Assembly (NCBI GenBank): GCA_031581145.1
Contig: JAVLBP010000004.1
Location: 27,057-91,056, forward strand
Source: UBA8296 sp031581145
GTDB lineage: Bacteria; Bacteroidota; Rhodothermia; Balneolales; Balneolaceae
Length of the DNA stretch: 64,000 nt
Direction: 5' to 3'
Position numbers and translations under genes: made by a program. Shown here piece after piece: positions 62,082 through 64,000 of the stretch (positions are counted from its first letter, which is position 1; each line of letters opens with the position of its first letter). The notes under the pieces were generated by a model. That model was not told the origin of the DNA and searched no databases. It was given only the letters and a program-made list of their open reading frames with translations.

Positions 62082-62124
62082 AAACCAGTAATATTGTGAG
62101 AGGAGTGCCAAATATTACTGGTTT
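62082..62124. repeat. 43-bp palindromic element, copy 3
   Basis: AAACCAGTAATATT and AATATTACTGGTTT pair perfectly around the 15-nt loop GTGAGAGGAGTGCCA, followed by GTTTAGA. With copies 1 and 2 the loop consensus is purine-rich, roughly TGAGAGGAGTG. Confidence 0.92.
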
Positions 62125-62231
62125 AGAGATAAGGGCCTTTTTTAAATGAATACCTGCGCCGAGATAATTCAAGCTCTGCCACATAGACTACCACGAAGTT
62201 TGCTAGAAGTCACAATCCGATGCTACATGTC

Positions 62232-62272
62232 AAAAAAAAGCCCGATTAAAAGATTTCCACTTCTAACCGGGC
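62232..62272 (-). terminator. Orphan intrinsic terminator
   Basis: On the minus strand GCCCG pairs with CGGGC, inside which TTAGAAG pairs with CTTTTAA (one G-U) around a 7-nt loop, followed by eight T. It is well formed, but no annotated minus-strand gene precedes it. Confidence 0.78.
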
Positions 62273-62593
62273 ATTGTATTGGAGCTAGTAAAAAATCGGA
62301 GAGTTCATTGTTCAAGGAAAGCGTCGCAAATTCATTACATACAGTTACAGTCATTTACAGACAAATCCTGTCAACTGAAGACAAATCATCTTGAAGGCTC
62401 AACTCATTAACCCGAAATTAGTAAGCCCAAACCCATGACACAAAAAAATATCACCAAAAAACACAATATGCCTAATTAATGTAAGCCATGAATCCAGAAA
62501 AGCGCTTTTATTTAAGAAAAAAATTTCTAAACGCTGCCTCCATTCTCTCGAACCAGGAATGAACCCAAGTCACGACGCGTTTAACACCACATT

Positions 62594-63226
62594 ATGACTA
62601 ATACCACGCAGAACACCACATCGCCGAATACATTAACGTCGAATACCACACCTCAAAAAATCACCATTGTGTGCGGAACCGACAGGCCAGGCTCCAAGTC
62701 ACGCCTTGTAACAGACTATATATATGGACGGCTGGCAGACCAAGCTTCAAACGCTGATACCACCAGCCAGGCCATGGAGCTCACCATCCTCGACATGGCC
62801 GACTTTCCCACAGCTGACGTTGCAGCCGGGCCCTACGGAAAAACTCCATCCTCAGTTGAAGCGTTTAACCAACCCTTCCTTGATGCAGACGGTGTCATTT
62901 TCGTTATCCCCGAATACAATGGATCCTTTCCAGGCATCCTCAAACTTTTCATCGACTACTTGCCTCACCCGGAAGCATTACAAGGTGTGCCTGTTGGTTA
63001 TGTGGGCAACTCTGCTGGTTATTTTGGTGGGCTGCGAGCGGTGGAGCAGCTTCAGATGGTCTGTGGCTACCGTTATGCCCGTTCTTTTGAGGAGCGGATC
63101 TTTATTCCAGCCGTTAATAAAGAGTTTGATCCCGAAAAAGGGATCCTACATGACTTTCGCAACAGCTTAATGGAGAGTTTTTTGGAGCAATTCCCAAGAT
63201 TTGTCGCCCAAAACACGACCAAATAG
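62594..63226 (+). CDS. NAD(P)H-dependent FMN reductase family protein
   Basis: Flavodoxin-like fold enzyme that reduces FMN or quinone/azo compounds. The 210 residues have a Thr/Asn-rich N-terminus (1-20, TTQNTTSPNTLTSNTT). The core then shows ITIVCGTDRPGSKSRLV (FMN phosphate loop), VIFVIPEYNGSFPGILKLFIDYL (flavin-binding PEYN) and VGNSAGYFGGLRAVEQLQ. The repeats of its N-terminus (ACACCACAT, ATACCACAC) continue upstream past the start codon, so the ATG at 62594 may sit within an expanded region. The true core starts near residue 22. Confidence 0.86.
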   Translation: MTNTTQNTTSPNTLTSNTTPQKITIVCGTDRPGSKSRLVTDYIYGRLADQASNADTTSQAMELTILDMADFPTADVAAGPYGKTPSSVEAFNQPFLDADGVIFVIPEYNGSFPGILKLFIDYLPHPEALQGVPVGYVGNSAGYFGGLRAVEQLQMVCGYRYARSFEERIFIPAVNKEFDPEKGILHDFRNSLMESFLEQFPRFVAQNTTK

Positions 63227-63593
63227 CTCGATAATCATGTTATTTTAATGTGAAGTGTATAACAATTGATTAACGCAATCGCATCTTAGGACTAACCTGT
63301 CAGGTTTATCATGGAGATACAGCCTAAAATAGTATAGATATGTGTATTTCGTTGACTATCAACCCCTAAGACGGAGTTACAGACGTCACAAACCATTAGA
63401 AACCAACCCCTAAAAACTAGCCAAAAAACAACGCCAAACGCCCACATGAGCAATTTCTGACCATATTCTTGTGTGTTAACACAAAAAAAATATTGTGTGA
63501 GAATGAACAACTCATTAACTTTGATTTTGATTACTATCCTTATGCCTAGGAAAGCTCGCTTTCCGCATGGGGTTAACTGATGTTATTAATAGA
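63227..63593. other. AT-rich spacer with a hairpin
   Basis: This 367-bp gap shows no gene. It has a stem-loop at 63542-63568 (ATGC, CTA bulge, GGAAAG, loop CTCG, CTTTCC, GCAT) about 26 bp before the first in-frame ATG of the next gene. It could act in the leader of that gene. No T-run follows, so it is not an intrinsic terminator. Confidence 0.5.
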
Positions 63594-64000
63594 ATGAATA
63601 ACAACGATTTTAACTACCAACAAAAACAGCCCACAACAACTAATAATACGTTGAGCACTATGAATACTTTCTACTCACACTTTATAAATAAAGCTTCTGC
63701 TTTGCGCTTAGCATCGATGCTATCGCTAATGGTGATCTTCTTTGCAGTTGGTGTTGGAGCTGCATACGGTCAAACACAGGATACAATTTTTGTTTCTGTA
63801 AATGGGTCTAATTCAAATACTGGTCAGACAACAATCTCTGGACCAGATGGACCTGTTGCCACAATAACATATGCACTAAGCATAGCAACAGAAGGAGATT
63901 TAATCTCAATTGAAACAGGAGATTACTCAGAAGACGTTACAGTAAATGCAAGTCACAGCTTTAGAATTACAGACAGTGGTACTCAGGATAGTGTTCTAGT
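63594..64000 (+). CDS. Secreted protein, N-terminal part (runs off window)
   Basis: An open frame runs from ATG 63594 to the window edge. A second in-frame ATG at 63660 directly precedes a signal peptide (MNTFYSHFINKASALRLAS then a hydrophobic run MLSLMVIFFAVGVGAAYG, cleavage near GQTQ). The mature part (DTIFVSVNGSNSNTGQ, GDLISIETGDYSEDVTVNAS) has the short strand-turn pattern with Asn/Ser/Gly/Thr seen in right-handed beta-helix surface proteins. These are often type IX cargo in Bacteroidota. Codons are distinctly AT-rich compared with upstream genes. The start at 63660 is the more likely; the family is an inference. Confidence 0.6.
   Translation, partial: MNNNDFNYQQKQPTTTNNTLSTMNTFYSHFINKASALRLASMLSLMVIFFAVGVGAAYGQTQDTIFVSVNGSNSNTGQTTISGPDGPVATITYALSIATEGDLISIETGDYSEDVTVNASHSFRITDSGTQDSVL

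Larger units (their letters stand above)
62004..62593. other. Long spacer with a palindromic element and a minus-strand terminator
   Basis: This 590-bp gap holds palindromic copy 3 (62082-62124) and a strong intrinsic terminator read leftward (62232-62272). No gene lies on the minus strand to its right that it could serve, so a small transcript from about 62273-62590 is possible. The rest is AT-rich with no supported gene. Confidence 0.6.

Noticed and set aside
54082..62124. Palindromic elements as CRISPR repeats or integron attC sites
   Set aside because: Copies are kilobases apart with no spacers. The arms lack the GTTRRRY/RYYYAAC core sites and no integrase or cas gene is present.

Overview
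The window is bacterial chromosome of mixed base composition, densely packed with genes on both strands. Most genes are ordinary housekeeping genes. The best taxonomic clue is a PorZ-like protein of the type IX secretion system with a C-terminal sorting domain (8883-11357). A FucP-type sugar transporter, a CGC-type bacilliredoxin and a class II DAHP synthase also fit. Together they suggest an aerobic, probably marine or halotolerant member of the Bacteroidota, perhaps near the Rhodothermia/Balneolia branch. That placement is an inference and was not tested.

Layout. 1-8 kb: redox and membrane functions (SthA-like flavoprotein cut by the window edge, Mn superoxide dismutase, bacilliredoxin, sugar transporter, MscS channel, HflK-HflC). 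8-17.7 kb: queuosine precursor transporter, PorZ-like protein, three polysaccharide/glycolipid enzymes (GT2, polyprenyl-phosphate sugar transferase, Dpm1-like), tRNA-guanine transglycosylase, endonuclease III and a Spinster-type transporter. 17.7-26.7 kb: orphan HicB-like protein, three-subunit proton-translocating transhydrogenase, thioredoxin reductase, ComM, SDR, DUF6580-like membrane protein, YceI and alkyladenine glycosylase. 26.7-34.5 kb: a tightly overlapping mutS-gntR-SF1 helicase operon, MnmD and an iron-type alcohol dehydrogenase. 34.6-49 kb: M20 hydrolase, PfkB kinase, RdgB, then a long leftward run (uvrA, secD, secF, STAS, purA, tRNA-Gly, purF, engB, serA). 49-64 kb: DAHP synthase, a protein-quality block (Hsp20, HtrA, ClpB), S1/P1 nuclease, lipoprotein phosphoesterase, M29 aminopeptidase, ABC ATPase, an unrecognised 471-residue protein, an FMN reductase and the start of a secreted protein.

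Two features cut across the genes. First, short near-tandem duplications (about 11-36 bp) are unusually common. They sit directly on stop codons (hflC, GT2, trxB, M20, rdgB, DAHP synthase), in intergenic gaps, and in frame inside linkers of conserved proteins (MutS, helicase, ComM, HtrA, ClpB, the 471-residue protein). Second, a 43-bp palindromic element with 14-bp arms and a purine-rich 15-nt loop occurs three times, always in long gaps of the last 10 kb.

Regulation is clearest at hsp20. A well-formed sigma-54 -24/-12 element is preceded by nested TGACA/TGTCA inverted half-sites, suggesting enhancer-driven stress control. Several proteins have lost textbook motifs: the SthA-like protein (second Rossmann glycines and both disulfide positions), Tgt (two of four zinc ligands), endonuclease III (iron-sulfur cysteines) and the phosphoesterase (GNHE histidine). 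I found no CRISPR array, insertion sequence, prophage or rRNA.
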